A stretch of DNA of 64,000 bases. It comes from Campylobacter concisus. GTDB lineage: Bacteria > Campylobacterota > Campylobacteria > Campylobacterales > Campylobacteraceae. A program made the position numbers and the translations under genes. Below are positions 8,667-18,222 of this stretch, piece by piece (the first letter of the stretch is position 1; each line of letters starts with the position of its first letter). The DNA is taken from the NCBI RefSeq assembly GCF_002165775.1, contig NZ_NDYP01000004.1, positions 54,598 to 118,597 on the forward strand, written 5' to 3'. Under the pieces are notes generated by a model. It had not been told where the DNA came from. It ran no database searches and saw only the letters and a list, made by a program, of their open reading frames with translations.

Positions 8667-10363
8667 TAAATTTCCTTGCGCATGTTAAAGTCACTATCAT
8701 TTTTAACCATATCTTGAAGTAATGCCGCAATCTCTTCACTACGTTCAGAGATAACCGTTCTCATTTTTTCTAGCAATACGTCGTATTTTAGCTCGTCTTC
8801 ATTAAATTCACCACCAAGACCAAGTTGTTCTTCGACTTTCTTGCGAGCAGCTTTAAATTTCTCAAGTGTATCTTCAGCATCAGTCTCGATATCTTCAAAC
8901 TCATTCTGAACTTGTTCTTCTTCCTCTTTTGTCTCTTCAAGCATCTTTTGCATAAATGGTACGATAACTTTTTTGTAGAAGATGTAAAGTAGTAATGCTG
9001 CAAAAAGATACTTAAATATCGGCAAGAAAGGCACCACATAGCTATTCATAAAGCTATCCATTTTTTCGCTAGCACTTACGTCTTTATGTGTTTTAAACTC
9101 GAAGTTATCCAAGCTTACCTCATCGCCTCTATTTTGATTGTAGCCGATTGATTGCTTGATTAAATTTGTGATTGATTCTCTTTGCTCTTTGGTAAGCGGG
9201 GTGAATTCAAACTCGCCAGTTGGCTTGCCATCACTATCTTTTTTACTTTTATAAATACCATCTATAACGACAGCTGCGCTCACTCTGTTTATGCTAGCAA
9301 ACTGCCCTTTGACGTTTGTCACTTTCTTTGAAATTTCGTAGTTTGTCTGCTGCGAGCTTTTGTTGTACTGCTCTTTTAAAGTGCTATCATCAAGACCTTG
9401 AACAGGGCCTATGTTGCTAACCGCACCTGGTACGCCGCCTACTTCATTTGGAGCTGAGCCTTGGCGCTTTTCTTCGATGTTGCTCTCGCTTCTTACGACG
9501 TTATTTGGGTCATAAACCTCGCTTTTTGTATCTTTTTTATCAAAGTCAAAGTCGATATTTACCTTTGCTACGACCTTGTCCGCACCGCCCACGATAGGAG
9601 CTAGGACATTTACGATCTTTTGCTCGTAATTATTTTCAAACTCGCGCTTATAGCGGATCTGCTGAGCTATAGCGTCACTATCAAACTCACCATCTTCATC
9701 GCCAAGTGCGACGCCATCTTGATTGACGATCTTTACATTTTCTGTGCTTAAGTTTGTAACAGATGCAGCGACAAGGTTTTTAATGCCAAAAATTTGCTTC
9801 GCATTTAGACTAACGCCTGGCTTTAGCTCGACTACGATAGAAGCGGTCGGGAGTGCTTGCCTTTCAGTAAAGACGCTCTCTTTTGGTATGGCTATTCTTA
9901 CGGTTGCTTTTTGGATAGATGAGAGGCTCTCGATCGTTCTAGCTAGCTCGCCCTCAAGCGCTCTTTGGAATTTAACTCTCTGCTCAGCGTCCGTTGCGCC
10001 AAATTCTTGCTTGTCAAAAATTTCAAAACCGATCTTGCTCTCTTTTGGTATGCCAAGCGTTGCAACAGCGATACGCTCTTTATATACATCGCTTGTTGGC
10101 ACAAGGATCGTGCCTTCATTTGCTAGTTTATACTTGATGCCGTCTTTGTTTAGCTGATCGACTATTAAGGCTGAGTCGCTTGGGCTGATATTTTCAAAAA
10201 GGACGCTATATCCTGCAAAACTATCACTTTTACTTTTGTAAAGCGTTAAAAATACCAAAAAAGCCACAACCAAAACGATCGAGCTGCCTGCGACGATCTT
10301 TTGTTTTAGTGAAAGCTTTTGATAAATTTGACTTATTTGATGAAGTAATGCCTTAAAATCCAT
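8666..10363 (-). CDS. fliF: Flagellar MS-ring protein FliF
   Basis: Inner-membrane ring of the flagellar basal body. 565 residues. There is a transmembrane helix at about 24-44 (VAGSSIVLVVAFLVFLTL), a YscJ/FliF-type periplasmic domain with ERIAVATLGIPKES and VKFQRALEGELARTIES, and a second helix near 445-465. The C-terminal cytoplasmic tail, rich in Glu, docks FliG. It is the first gene of the fliF-fliG-fliH-dxs run and begins 4 bases after hisC ends. Confidence 0.97.
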   Translation of the reverse strand: MDFKALLHQISQIYQKLSLKQKIVAGSSIVLVVAFLVFLTLYKSKSDSFAGYSVLFENISPSDSALIVDQLNKDGIKYKLANEGTILVPTSDVYKERIAVATLGIPKESKIGFEIFDKQEFGATDAEQRVKFQRALEGELARTIESLSSIQKATVRIAIPKESVFTERQALPTASIVVELKPGVSLNAKQIFGIKNLVAASVTNLSTENVKIVNQDGVALGDEDGEFDSDAIAQQIRYKREFENNYEQKIVNVLAPIVGGADKVVAKVNIDFDFDKKDTKSEVYDPNNVVRSESNIEEKRQGSAPNEVGGVPGAVSNIGPVQGLDDSTLKEQYNKSSQQTNYEISKKVTNVKGQFASINRVSAAVVIDGIYKSKKDSDGKPTGEFEFTPLTKEQRESITNLIKQSIGYNQNRGDEVSLDNFEFKTHKDVSASEKMDSFMNSYVVPFLPIFKYLFAALLLYIFYKKVIVPFMQKMLEETKEEEEQVQNEFEDIETDAEDTLEKFKAARKKVEEQLGLGGEFNEDELKYDVLLEKMRTVISERSEEIAALLQDMVKNDSDFNMRKEI

Positions 10364-10367
10364 ATCC

Positions 10368-11465
10368 CTACTTTAAAATTTGCTCTAACTCTTCAAAAAC
10401 TCTATCGTTTTGCCACGCTTGACCGATGGTTATTCTCACCGCATTTAAGGCGTAGCTTTTTAAATCTCGTAAAATTATACCTTTTTTTAGCATCTTTTCG
10501 CATATCTGGCTTGATTTTGGCTCGTTAAATTTAAAAGTTATGAAATTTGTGTAGCTTGGGATAAACTCGATGCCATTTTGCTTTGCAAACTCCTCATATC
10601 TCTTCATCTGCTCGAAGTTGTTTTGCATAGTTTTATGCACAAACTCGTCATCATCAAGCGCCACTATCGCTGCTCTTAGGCTTGGAGTTGTGATGTTAAA
10701 TGGAGCTCTTAGCTTTGAAAGTGCGCCTATGATCTCTTCATTTGCCACGCCGTATCCCACGCGCATGCCACCAAGTGCGTAGGCCTTTGAGAAAGTGCCA
10801 AGATAGATGGCGTTTTTAAATTTTACCACCTCACTTGGCTTTATCTCTTTTTTGCTATCTTTAAATTTAGCAAATTCGTTGTAAGCACAATCAAGCACCA
10901 CAAGCGTGTTTTCATCAATGTTTTTTATAAATTTATAGACCTCATCAGAGTCGATGCACTCGCCCAAAGGGTTATTTGGCAAGCAAAGAAAGATGACAGA
11001 AATTTCATCTTTGTGCGCGTTATAAATTTCTAAAAACTCGCTCAAATTATGCTCCACGCTCTTTGTGCGGTAAATTTTAGCTCCAGTTTGTTTTGCATAA
11101 ATTTCATACATCGCAAATGTCACACCAGCCATCAAGACGCCACTTTGCTTGTTCGCCTTTGCGTGAAGTGCAAATTCTATGATCTGGTCGCTTCCAGAGC
11201 CGATGATTAGATTTTTGCTAGTTACGCCAAATTTCTTAGCCAGCCCCTCTTTTAGCTCAAAGTAGCTATCGTCTGGATAGAGATGTGCGTTTTTAGCGAC
11301 CTCTTTTAGCGCCTCTTCTACGCGTTTACTCGTGCCAAAAGGGTTTTCATTGCTCGCTAGTTTTATCACATCTTTTGCATCGATGCCAAACTCTCTAACT
11401 ACAAGCTCGATCGGCTTTCCAGCCTCATAATTTACTAGATCATCTAAAAAGTCATTAAATTTCAT
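10368..11465 (-). CDS. hisC: Histidinol-phosphate aminotransferase
   Basis: PLP-dependent class I/II aminotransferase of histidine synthesis. Bacterial HisC enzymes often also act on aromatic amino acid precursors, which would fit its place beside pheA. 365 residues. SNENPFG starts near 38 and [11 protein letters not shown] near 87. The Schiff-base lysine is K227 in [17 protein letters not shown]. The gene starts on the last base of pheA and stops 4 bases before fliF, so lysA-pheA-hisC-fliF is compact. Confidence 0.95.
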   Translation of the reverse strand: MKFNDFLDDLVNYEAGKPIELVVREFGIDAKDVIKLASNENPFGTSKRVEEALKEVAKNAHLYPDDSYFELKEGLAKKFGVTSKNLIIGSGSDQIIEFALHAKANKQSGVLMAGVTFAMYEIYAKQTGAKIYRTKSVEHNLSEFLEIYNAHKDEISVIFLCLPNNPLGECIDSDEVYKFIKNIDENTLVVLDCAYNEFAKFKDSKKEIKPSEVVKFKNAIYLGTFSKAYALGGMRVGYGVANEEIIGALSKLRAPFNITTPSLRAAIVALDDDEFVHKTMQNNFEQMKRYEEFAKQNGIEFIPSYTNFITFKFNEPKSSQICEKMLKKGIILRDLKSYALNAVRITIGQAWQNDRVFEELEQILK

Positions 11466-12544
11466 TACTCATCTCCGTTTAAATAGCTTCCAAGCCACGT
11501 TATCTCAGCGCCGCTCTCTTTTGCGAGTTCAAAGGCGTTTTGCACCTTCTCATCGTCGATATGACCTTCAAAGTCAAGATAAAAAATTGACTTAAATTCG
11601 CGCTGCTTTATAGGACGTGACTCAAGTTTTGTGATATTGATATTTTCATTTTTAAAGATAGAAAGCAGATCAGCAAGGCGTCCTGGACTATGATCAGTCT
11701 TTGCTAGGATCGAAGTTTTTGAGTTTTCAACCTTTGCATTTTTAAAATCGCTTAAGATCAAAAATCTCGTTCTATTTGCCATATTATCTTCAATAGTCTC
11801 ATAGACGATTGGCACGTTGTAAATTTTAGCTGCGATTTTTGAGCAAATGGCGGCTGATTCTCTATCCATAGATGCCATATATGCAGCTGCTGCAGTTGAT
11901 TTGGCTGGGACAAATTCGACCTCATTTAGCAAGTGATCTTCTAAAAATTTACGGCACTGGTTGTAGCCTTGAGGATGCGAGTAAATTCGCTTTATCTCTT
12001 TTAAATTTTCATTTATGCTAACAAAGCTATGATGGATATCTACGTAGAGCTCTGCCACTATCTTTATATCATCAAATTTACTCAAACAATCAAGCGTAGC
12101 TCCAACAGCGCCTTCAGTGTTGTTTTCGATAGGCACAACGCCATATTTTGCCTCTTTTTGAGCTAGCTTCGTAAAAACTGCCTCGATCGTAGCAAGTGGT
12201 AAATATGCACTCATCGCACCAAATCTACTTTGCGCCGCTTGATGTGTATAAGTGCCTTCAGGCCCTAGATAGACGATCTTTTGAGGCATCTCTAAATTTC
12301 TACTAACAGCAAAAATTTCAAGATAAATGGCCTCGATCGCAGCCTTATTTAAGGCTTTATCTTTGCTAAGGCTAGTTAAGCGGTTTATGATGGCTCGCTC
12401 GCGCTCAGGGCGATATATAGGCGTCCCAGTCGTTTGCTTTAGCTTGCCGATCTGCTCGACAAGCTTCATTCTTTCATTTAGTTTATTTAAGATGAGATCA
12501 TCGATACTATCGATCTCTTTTCTAAGCTCATTTAGCTCTTGCAT
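11465..12544 (-). CDS. pheA: Bifunctional chorismate mutase / prephenate dehydratase
   Basis: Makes phenylpyruvate from chorismate. The N-terminal chorismate mutase domain is about 1-90 ([19 protein letters not shown]). The prephenate dehydratase domain is about 92-275, with [13 protein letters not shown] and [18 protein letters not shown]. The C-terminal ACT domain is about 285-350 ([16 protein letters not shown]) and binds Phe for feedback control. I chose the ATG at 12544: an in-frame upstream start at 12598 would add 18 residues that fall inside the lysA frame and have no homology to chorismate mutase. This start leaves a 17-base overlap with lysA. Confidence 0.95.
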   Translation of the reverse strand: MQELNELRKEIDSIDDLILNKLNERMKLVEQIGKLKQTTGTPIYRPERERAIINRLTSLSKDKALNKAAIEAIYLEIFAVSRNLEMPQKIVYLGPEGTYTHQAAQSRFGAMSAYLPLATIEAVFTKLAQKEAKYGVVPIENNTEGAVGATLDCLSKFDDIKIVAELYVDIHHSFVSINENLKEIKRIYSHPQGYNQCRKFLEDHLLNEVEFVPAKSTAAAAYMASMDRESAAICSKIAAKIYNVPIVYETIEDNMANRTRFLILSDFKNAKVENSKTSILAKTDHSPGRLADLLSIFKNENINITKLESRPIKQREFKSIFYLDFEGHIDDEKVQNAFELAKESGAEITWLGSYLNGDE

Positions 12545-13751
12545 CAGTGCTCTCCAAAAACTCAATCTCAGGTGCCACGACGTCCTCAAAGCACTCACGT
12601 CTTCTTATCAGCCTATCTTTGCCATCAAGCACGCAAACTTCAGCAGCTCTGTTTCTTGTATTGTAGTTTGAACTCATACTAAATCCATAAGCTCCTGCCC
12701 CTTTAACCACGATGACGTCGCCACTCTTGCACTCTGGTAGCTTGATATCTTTTGCTAAAAAGTCACCGCTTTCACAAACTGGACCGACCACGTCACAAGT
12801 GCCTAAATTTTCATCCTTGCCATCGACAAAAATTTTGTGATGCGCGCCATAAAGGCTTGGTCTTATGAGATCATTCATCGCGCCATCAGTGATGACAAAT
12901 CTCTTTTTGCCGTTAAATTTCTCATATAAAACGCTTGCGACAAAGTAGCCAGCATTGCCCACGATAAAGCGTCCTGGCTCGCAAACGATGGTCACATCTT
13001 GACCTTTTAGTGCGCCTAAAATTCCTTGTGCGTAGTCGTATAAATTTATCTCTTTTTCATCGTTGTAGATGATGCCAAGTCCGCCACCAACGTCAAAGAA
13101 TTTGATATCGATCTCAAGTGCTCTTAGCTCTCTTAAAAGCTCACTAACGATCTTTGCGGCGTCTATTATCGGGCTTAGTGAAGTTAGCTGCGAGCCGATG
13201 TGGAAGTGTATGCCAGTTGGCTCAAGAAACTCTGAAGCTTTAGCGTGGATATACATCTTTTTAGCTGTCTGCGCATCGACGCCAAATTTGTTTTCATTTA
13301 GCCCTGTCGAGATATATGGGTGCGTTTTTGCATCGACACCTGGATTTACCCTGATGCTGATCCTTGCCTTTAAATTTAGCCCTTTTGCTATCTCTTCAAG
13401 CCTTAAAAGTTCGGCAAAACTCTCAACATTTATCAGCAAAATTTCATTTTCTAAAGCCTCTTTTAGCTCTTCATCGCTCTTGCCAACGCCGCTAAAGATG
13501 ATCTGATATCTCTTGGCTCCTGCAAGAAGCGCTCTTTTGACCTCGCCGATGCTCACGCAGTCAAATCCGGCTCCAAGATCAGCCAGAAATTTTAAAACGC
13601 TTAAATTTGAGTTTGCCTTTACAGCGTAGCAAACCAGAGATTTTCTAGCGTAAAATGCGTTTTTTAGCGCCTCATAGCGCTCTTTAATGTAGTTAAAATC
13701 ATAAACGTAAAGTGGGGTTTTGTATTTGCTTGCAAGCTCTTTAAAATCCAT
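12528..13751 (-). CDS. lysA: Diaminopimelate decarboxylase
   Basis: PLP fold-type III enzyme that converts meso-diaminopimelate to lysine. 407 residues. PLP lysine K45 is in CYAVKANSNL. HIGSQ, the GGGLGI phosphate-binding loop, EPGRFIVGNAG and the catalytic-cysteine stretch VCESGDFLA are all visible. It heads the lysA-pheA-hisC group and is separated from lptG by 55 bases. Confidence 0.97.
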   Translation of the reverse strand: MDFKELASKYKTPLYVYDFNYIKERYEALKNAFYARKSLVCYAVKANSNLSVLKFLADLGAGFDCVSIGEVKRALLAGAKRYQIIFSGVGKSDEELKEALENEILLINVESFAELLRLEEIAKGLNLKARISIRVNPGVDAKTHPYISTGLNENKFGVDAQTAKKMYIHAKASEFLEPTGIHFHIGSQLTSLSPIIDAAKIVSELLRELRALEIDIKFFDVGGGLGIIYNDEKEINLYDYAQGILGALKGQDVTIVCEPGRFIVGNAGYFVASVLYEKFNGKKRFVITDGAMNDLIRPSLYGAHHKIFVDGKDENLGTCDVVGPVCESGDFLAKDIKLPECKSGDVIVVKGAGAYGFSMSSNYNTRNRAAEVCVLDGKDRLIRRRECFEDVVAPEIEFLESTDARAK

Positions 13752-13806
13752 AAAATAGCCTTTTTTAAAATGGTTTGATTTTACAAAAAAGTTGCCAAAA
13801 TTTGGC

Positions 13807-14871
13807 TTAACGATGCGATTTTATGAGATAAATGGCGTATGCAAAAAGCAAAATAATAGGAAGAACCATGCCGATCTCTGGCAAGATGACTGAGGTTTGA
13901 GCAAATTTAGTTAAGATAAAGAGAAGTCCCCAAACTACGAGCGTTATCACAACAAAGATAAATGTTGAGAGTGCGAGGTTAAAAAACCTGCCAGTCACTG
14001 GCAAATGATAGTAGAAAATAAGCAATAAAAATGGCGCAAAAAATGGTGTGATAGCTAGGTTATAAAATGCAGTCCTCGCGCTATCAAGCCCTATGCCTTC
14101 GTTTTTAAATGTCTTTATAAAATTTATCGCATCAGGTATGTTAAATTTTGAGTTTTCAACGCTTGCAGCACTCTCGATGCTCTTTGGCTTAAAGCCTCTT
14201 AACGCATCTAAATTTTCACTTTTTACCTTGCTAAAGCCATTTTCGCCAAGCTCTAAGCTTTGAGGCAAGAAGGTCTGATTTACATCTTCTAAAACCCACT
14301 CATTGTCTTTAAATTTAGCGTGGTCGGCAAAAGTTGTTGAGAGCAAGTCGGTGCCATTAATGTCAAAAATTCTCACATCATTTGCTCTTTGCTTGGCTGA
14401 GTTTAGCTCTTTTATATAGATAAATTTGCCTTCAAATTTCAAAAATGAGTCGTTTGTGCTTTTTGAAAAAGCGGTGTTTTTTGCGATACTTTTTTGATAG
14501 TCATGCGCATAAGCAAATGGCGTAAAATTTAGCCCAACGTAAAAAATCGTCACAAAAAGTGCGATGAGAAATGGCGGCAAAATGAGCTTGTTTTTACTGA
14601 TGCCAAGAGCATAAAAGCTGATTAGCTCGTTTGAGCGAACCATATTTACATGCAAAATTATTAGCGCAAAAATGAGTGAAAGTGGCAAAACGTAGCTAAT
14701 GGCACTTAGCGCAGTAAGGCCGACGTAGAGTAGCTGAAGGTTGGCAGATGGCGGCAGGTCTTTTAAATTTGTAAGCAGATCAATGCCAACATAAAATAGC
14801 TCAAGCGCTAAAAATACGATAAGAAAAGATTTTATATAGACCCAGCCAACGTATCTGGCGTATAGTTTCAT
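13807..14871 (-). CDS. lptG: LPS export permease LptG (YjgP/YjgQ family)
   Basis: Membrane subunit of the Lpt ABC transporter that lifts lipooligosaccharide from the inner membrane. 354 residues, with three N-terminal and three C-terminal membrane helices around a periplasmic beta-jellyroll (about 120-260). It begins MKLYARYVGWVYIKSFLIV and has the family feature NELISFYALGISKNKLILP. Family members LptF and LptG are hard to tell apart by eye; LptG is preferred from gene order next to pth and rplY as in C. jejuni. The start overlaps the pth stop (ATGA). Confidence 0.85.
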   Translation of the reverse strand: MKLYARYVGWVYIKSFLIVFLALELFYVGIDLLTNLKDLPPSANLQLLYVGLTALSAISYVLPLSLIFALIILHVNMVRSNELISFYALGISKNKLILPPFLIALFVTIFYVGLNFTPFAYAHDYQKSIAKNTAFSKSTNDSFLKFEGKFIYIKELNSAKQRANDVRIFDINGTDLLSTTFADHAKFKDNEWVLEDVNQTFLPQSLELGENGFSKVKSENLDALRGFKPKSIESAASVENSKFNIPDAINFIKTFKNEGIGLDSARTAFYNLAITPFFAPFLLLIFYYHLPVTGRFFNLALSTFIFVVITLVVWGLLFILTKFAQTSVILPEIGMVLPIILLFAYAIYLIKSHR

Positions 14872-15416
14872 TTGATAAGACCTTTTTTTACCGTAAATTT
14901 TTGTGAAATTTCATTGATATCACTCTTTAGTAGCTCACAAACCGCATTTTTTGTATAGGCTAAAATTTCATCTAAAGCCTTTTTCTCATCGTCACTAAAC
15001 TCACCAAGAACAAAATTTTTAGCATCGCCCTCATGTCCGATACCAACACGCACCCTTTCGTAGTCGTTGCCTATTAGATTATCGATCGATTTTATGCCGT
15101 TATGTCCGCCGCTACTGCCGCCTTTTTTAAATTTAACCGCGCCAAAAATAAGGTCAAGATCATCGTGGATGACGATTATCCTATCTGGTTTATAAAAGTC
15201 TTTTACCGCTTTAACACTTTGACCTGAGAGGTTCATAAAGGTCGTTGGTTTTAGCAAGATAATGTCATTAAATTTAAAAACTTCGCCTTGAAATTTGGCT
15301 GAGCTAACATCTTTGAAATTTGAGTCTTTTAGGAGGTCTATAAGCATAAAGCCTATGTTGTGTCTAGTGTTTTCGTATTTGGGGCCAGGATTTCCCAGCC
15401 CCGCTATTAGTGTCAC
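14868..15416 (-). CDS. pth: Peptidyl-tRNA hydrolase
   Basis: Frees tRNA from peptidyl-tRNAs that fall off the ribosome. 182 residues, family length. It begins with IAGLGNPGPKYENTRHNIGF, containing catalytic H19, and has the conserved KPTTFMNLSGQSV, IHDDLDL and GGHNGIKSI segments. It follows rplY by 11 bases and overlaps lptG, so translation-related genes and lptG form one unit. Confidence 0.97.
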   Translation of the reverse strand: MTLIAGLGNPGPKYENTRHNIGFMLIDLLKDSNFKDVSSAKFQGEVFKFNDIILLKPTTFMNLSGQSVKAVKDFYKPDRIIVIHDDLDLIFGAVKFKKGGSSGGHNGIKSIDNLIGNDYERVRVGIGHEGDAKNFVLGEFSDDEKKALDEILAYTKNAVCELLKSDINEISQKFTVKKGLIK

Positions 15417-15427
15417 AAAAGCCCTTT

Positions 15428-15964
15428 TTATTTAGCTTTAATAACTCCAAGTACCGCAACACGGTCAGCGTCAATGATAGTAACGCCTTTAGGAGCTGTG
15501 ATATCACGAACCAAAATCGTATCATCAATGTCAAGTTTGCTTACATCAACGTCAAATGAATTTGGTAAATTTTCAGCCGTGCATTTTACGCAAAGACGTC
15601 TTTTTGACTGGATCAAAACGCCCTTATTTTTAAGACCAATAGGTGTTCCAACAGGCTTAACTGGGATCATATATTTTGATAAAACGCCTGGAAGTGCTAC
15701 TTTTAGATCTACGTGTTTAAGATCGCTTGTAACAACATCTCTTTGGTAATCAACAATAACGACATTATAAACTTTTCCGCCTACTTTTACATCAAAAGCA
15801 AGGCTCTCTTTTTTGCGTGCCTCTTTTATAAAGTCATTGACTTTAAAAGCAGCTGCAACATTCTCTAATCCCTTGCCATAAATGTTGGCGATTAGATAAC
15901 CATCTCTTCTCAAAGCCTTTGCAGACTTTTTACCGATACTCTCTCTAACGATTCCTTCTAACAT
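15428..15964 (-). CDS. rplY: 50S ribosomal protein L25 (Ctc-type)
   Basis: Binds 5S rRNA in the large subunit. 178 residues: an L25 N-terminal domain ([21 protein letters not shown]) plus the C-terminal TL5/Ctc beta domain, so longer than E. coli L25 (94). I chose the ATG at 15964, since AAAGGAAAACG sits just upstream. A longer open frame to 16036 would add 24 residues with no L25 character and lies in the promoter region. Confidence 0.93.
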   Translation of the reverse strand: MLEGIVRESIGKKSAKALRRDGYLIANIYGKGLENVAAAFKVNDFIKEARKKESLAFDVKVGGKVYNVVIVDYQRDVVTSDLKHVDLKVALPGVLSKYMIPVKPVGTPIGLKNKGVLIQSKRRLCVKCTAENLPNSFDVDVSKLDIDDTILVRDITAPKGVTIIDADRVAVLGVIKAK

Positions 15965-15993
15965 CGTTTTCCTTTCATAAAAAATAGGTGCTG

Positions 15994-16003
15994 ATTTTAT
16001 CCA
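15994..16003 (-). promoter_or_regulatory. Possible promoter for rplY-pth-lptG
   Basis: Reading minus, TTGGATAAAATC carries a GATAAAAT -10-like box about 30 bases before the rplY ATG. The same box is seen before galE and surE. No clear -35, which is usual for Campylobacter. Confidence 0.35.
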
Positions 16004-16081
16004 ATGCTTTATAAATTTCACATAAAGCTTGTTCAAGAATGATCACTTTTGCTGTTTGTGTATTAGCTTAGGCTTCTTTGT

Positions 16082-17074
16082 CTAAAGTGATTTCATAATA
16101 TCATCAAATGCTGACACAAACTGCTTTAAACCGTCGCTTAATAAATCTTTATAAACGACATTTATATCTATCTCATTATTTTTTATAATCTGGAAAAAGC
16201 TTGATACATTTTCTTTACTAGGTACATTTTTTACCTCTGCTTTTTCTTTTATAAATTCTTTTATCGTTTCGATAGGTGCTGTATTTATAGAATTTTTATA
16301 CATTAGCTCTCTAACATAATAATCCCCTCTTAAACCACCACCTTTTACGCCTGTGCTTGCAAAAAGTGTTCTTACATTTTCTAGTCCAAAATCTTCAATC
16401 AGGTGGTATATATTTGCAGCATTCATTATGCCGATTTGCCCCGTTGGCAAGCTCTTTGCAGCCATAACCTCATCAAGCTTTCTATCAAATCTACTTACAA
16501 AAACACTTATCACACCTTTTGGCATAGTAGTATCTATAAAGCGACTTGCATAAGCCTTACTACCTTCTTTGAATGCTTCAAGGCAGTTTTTAGCCTGATC
16601 TAGTGAAAATATAAGCGTAGCATTTACGCTAATCCCCCTTGCCATAAGCGCGCTCATCGCCTCATAGCCATCTTTTGTAGCTGGAATTTTTATCATAACG
16701 TTTGGCATTGATATTAGATTATGTAGCCTGATACCTTCTTCTATCGTTGCAGCTGTATCGTCACTTAAATTTGGATCAACCTCAATGCTTACAAAGCCAT
16801 CATCGCCATTTGCATAATTTTTTAACATTTTACATGCGGCGATTTTTATATCTTGAGTAGCCAAAATTTCATAAAGATCTTTTGGATGGCGTTTATTGCT
16901 AGTTTCTATTATCTTTTTATAAGCAGGTGAAGCAAATGCTGTTTTAAAAATAGCTGGGTTGCTTGTAGCACCGTTTATAACATTATTTTCCAATAAAGAG
17001 TTAAATTCGCTTTGTAAAAAATTTCTCTCTATAAAATCACACCAAAGAGAGAATTTAGCTTCGTTGTCATACAT
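16082..17074 (-). CDS. tal: Transaldolase
   Basis: Pentose phosphate pathway enzyme moving a dihydroxyacetone unit between sugar phosphates. 330 residues. GATSNPAIFK is at 35-44. The Schiff-base lysine K129 lies in MPNVMIKIPATKDGYEAM. It is of the longer TalB-like type found in epsilonproteobacteria. Campylobacter usually lacks a complete classical glycolysis, so transaldolase is central for pentose supply (known of the group). It sits 6 bases after serB. Confidence 0.95.
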   Translation of the reverse strand: MYDNEAKFSLWCDFIERNFLQSEFNSLLENNVINGATSNPAIFKTAFASPAYKKIIETSNKRHPKDLYEILATQDIKIAACKMLKNYANGDDGFVSIEVDPNLSDDTAATIEEGIRLHNLISMPNVMIKIPATKDGYEAMSALMARGISVNATLIFSLDQAKNCLEAFKEGSKAYASRFIDTTMPKGVISVFVSRFDRKLDEVMAAKSLPTGQIGIMNAANIYHLIEDFGLENVRTLFASTGVKGGGLRGDYYVRELMYKNSINTAPIETIKEFIKEKAEVKNVPSKENVSSFFQIIKNNEIDINVVYKDLLSDGLKQFVSAFDDIMKSL

Positions 17075-17080
17075 TAATTT

Positions 17081-17707
17081 CTACCTTATAAATTTTAAAA
17101 TTTCACGTAAATCTTTAACATCAACACAATGTGTCGCCTCTTTTTTTAAGATATCTTTTGCACAAAATGCAATGCTAAGGTCGCACTTTCTAAACATCGA
17201 TATGTCATTGGCCCCGTCCCCAACACACATTATCTCGTCCTTGCCTAAATTTAATAGTCCACACAAGCGGTCAATCATATCTCCCTTTGAACTACTAAAC
17301 ATCATTTCTCCGCCAACTTCGCCTGTTAAAATTCCATCTTTGTGGTGCAATATATTTGCAAAATTTGCATCAAAATTAAGTTTTTTTTGCATTACATCGG
17401 TTGCATTGTGAAATCCACCGCTAAAAACCACAACTTTAATACCCTTTTGTTTTAAAGCCTCTATTAGCTCGCCAGCTCCTGGCATTATGGGTAAATTTTT
17501 GCAAATTTCATTTACTTTTAAAAGTGGCAATCCTTTTAAAAATTTTACTCTTTTTGTAAGACTTTCAAAAAAATCAAGCTCACCGTCCATCGAACGCTTA
17601 GTTATATTGGCTACTTCTTCGCTAGCATTATTAGCGGCGGCGAGAATATCTATCGTCTCGCCGTCCATTATTGTAGAGTCAAAGTCAAAAACACAAAGTT
17701 TTATCAA
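17081..17707 (-). CDS. serB: Phosphoserine phosphatase
   Basis: HAD-superfamily enzyme for the last step of serine synthesis. 208 residues. Motif I is VFDFDSTIMDGE with nucleophile D8 and acid D10. Motif II is VVFSGGFHNATD, and motif IV is GDGANDISMF. No N-terminal ACT domain, so it is the short form. It is located between cheW and tal, 8 bases from cheW, the same cheV-cheA-cheW-serB order as C. jejuni. Confidence 0.95.
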   Translation of the reverse strand: MIKLCVFDFDSTIMDGETIDILAAANNASEEVANITKRSMDGELDFFESLTKRVKFLKGLPLLKVNEICKNLPIMPGAGELIEALKQKGIKVVVFSGGFHNATDVMQKKLNFDANFANILHHKDGILTGEVGGEMMFSSSKGDMIDRLCGLLNLGKDEIMCVGDGANDISMFRKCDLSIAFCAKDILKKEATHCVDVKDLREILKFIR

Positions 17708-17715
17708 GCTATACC

Positions 17716-18213
17716 CTAAAAATCACGTTTTAAAAGGCTTTCGACCTTCAAGATCGTAAGGATATTTTGGTCGCGCTTACCGATACCATAAATCATACCT
17801 TTGTCTTTTACTAAAGTCTCTGGTGGCGGATCGATCCTATTGCGGTCTATTCTAATAGCCTCCGTCAAGCGGTCTATCACAAAGCCAGCGATATTATCCG
17901 CATCTTTCATAACGATATATCTTGTGCTTGGGCTTTGTTTTGTGACATTTAGTGAAAAACGCTTACGCAAATCAATAAGCGGAATAACATTTCCACGTAG
18001 GTTAAACACTCCAAGAACGTAATCAGGCACACTAGGAACACGTGTATATTCAATAGGTTTGATTATCTCTTGGATATTTAAAATAGGTATTGCGTACTCC
18101 TCCTCACCGACAACAAATCCTACTAGCTGAACTATATCTTCGTTATTTTTTAGCTCAGTTCCATTCATTTGCTGCTTTTGTTTGCTTAAAACTTGATTTA
18201 GTTTATTGTTCAT
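17716..18213 (-). CDS. cheW: Chemotaxis coupling protein CheW
   Basis: Scaffold joining chemoreceptors to CheA at the cell pole. 165 residues: a single CheW domain from about 28, with QLVGFVVGEEEYAIPIL, GVFNLRGNVIPLIDLR and GFVIDRLTEAIRI. About 25 extra polar residues precede the domain. Stop and start spacing to cheA is 9 bases; the cheV-cheA-cheW set is clearly one operon. Confidence 0.96.
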   Translation of the reverse strand: MNNKLNQVLSKQKQQMNGTELKNNEDIVQLVGFVVGEEEYAIPILNIQEIIKPIEYTRVPSVPDYVLGVFNLRGNVIPLIDLRKRFSLNVTKQSPSTRYIVMKDADNIAGFVIDRLTEAIRIDRNRIDPPPETLVKDKGMIYGIGKRDQNILTILKVESLLKRDF

Positions 18214-18222
18214 CCCTTACCC

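Noticed and set aside
9723..10157. 144-codon open frame on plus inside fliF
   Set aside because: Antisense shadow of a conserved flagellar gene; no ribosome site and no recognisable product.
12545..12598. Longer PheA start
   Set aside because: The extra 18 residues lie inside lysA and do not fit the chorismate mutase N-terminus; ATG at 12544 does.
16042..16090. Inverted repeat ATCACTTT/AAAGTGAT around the tal stop
   Set aside because: Loop of about 40 bases and no T-run; too weak to call a terminator or regulator.
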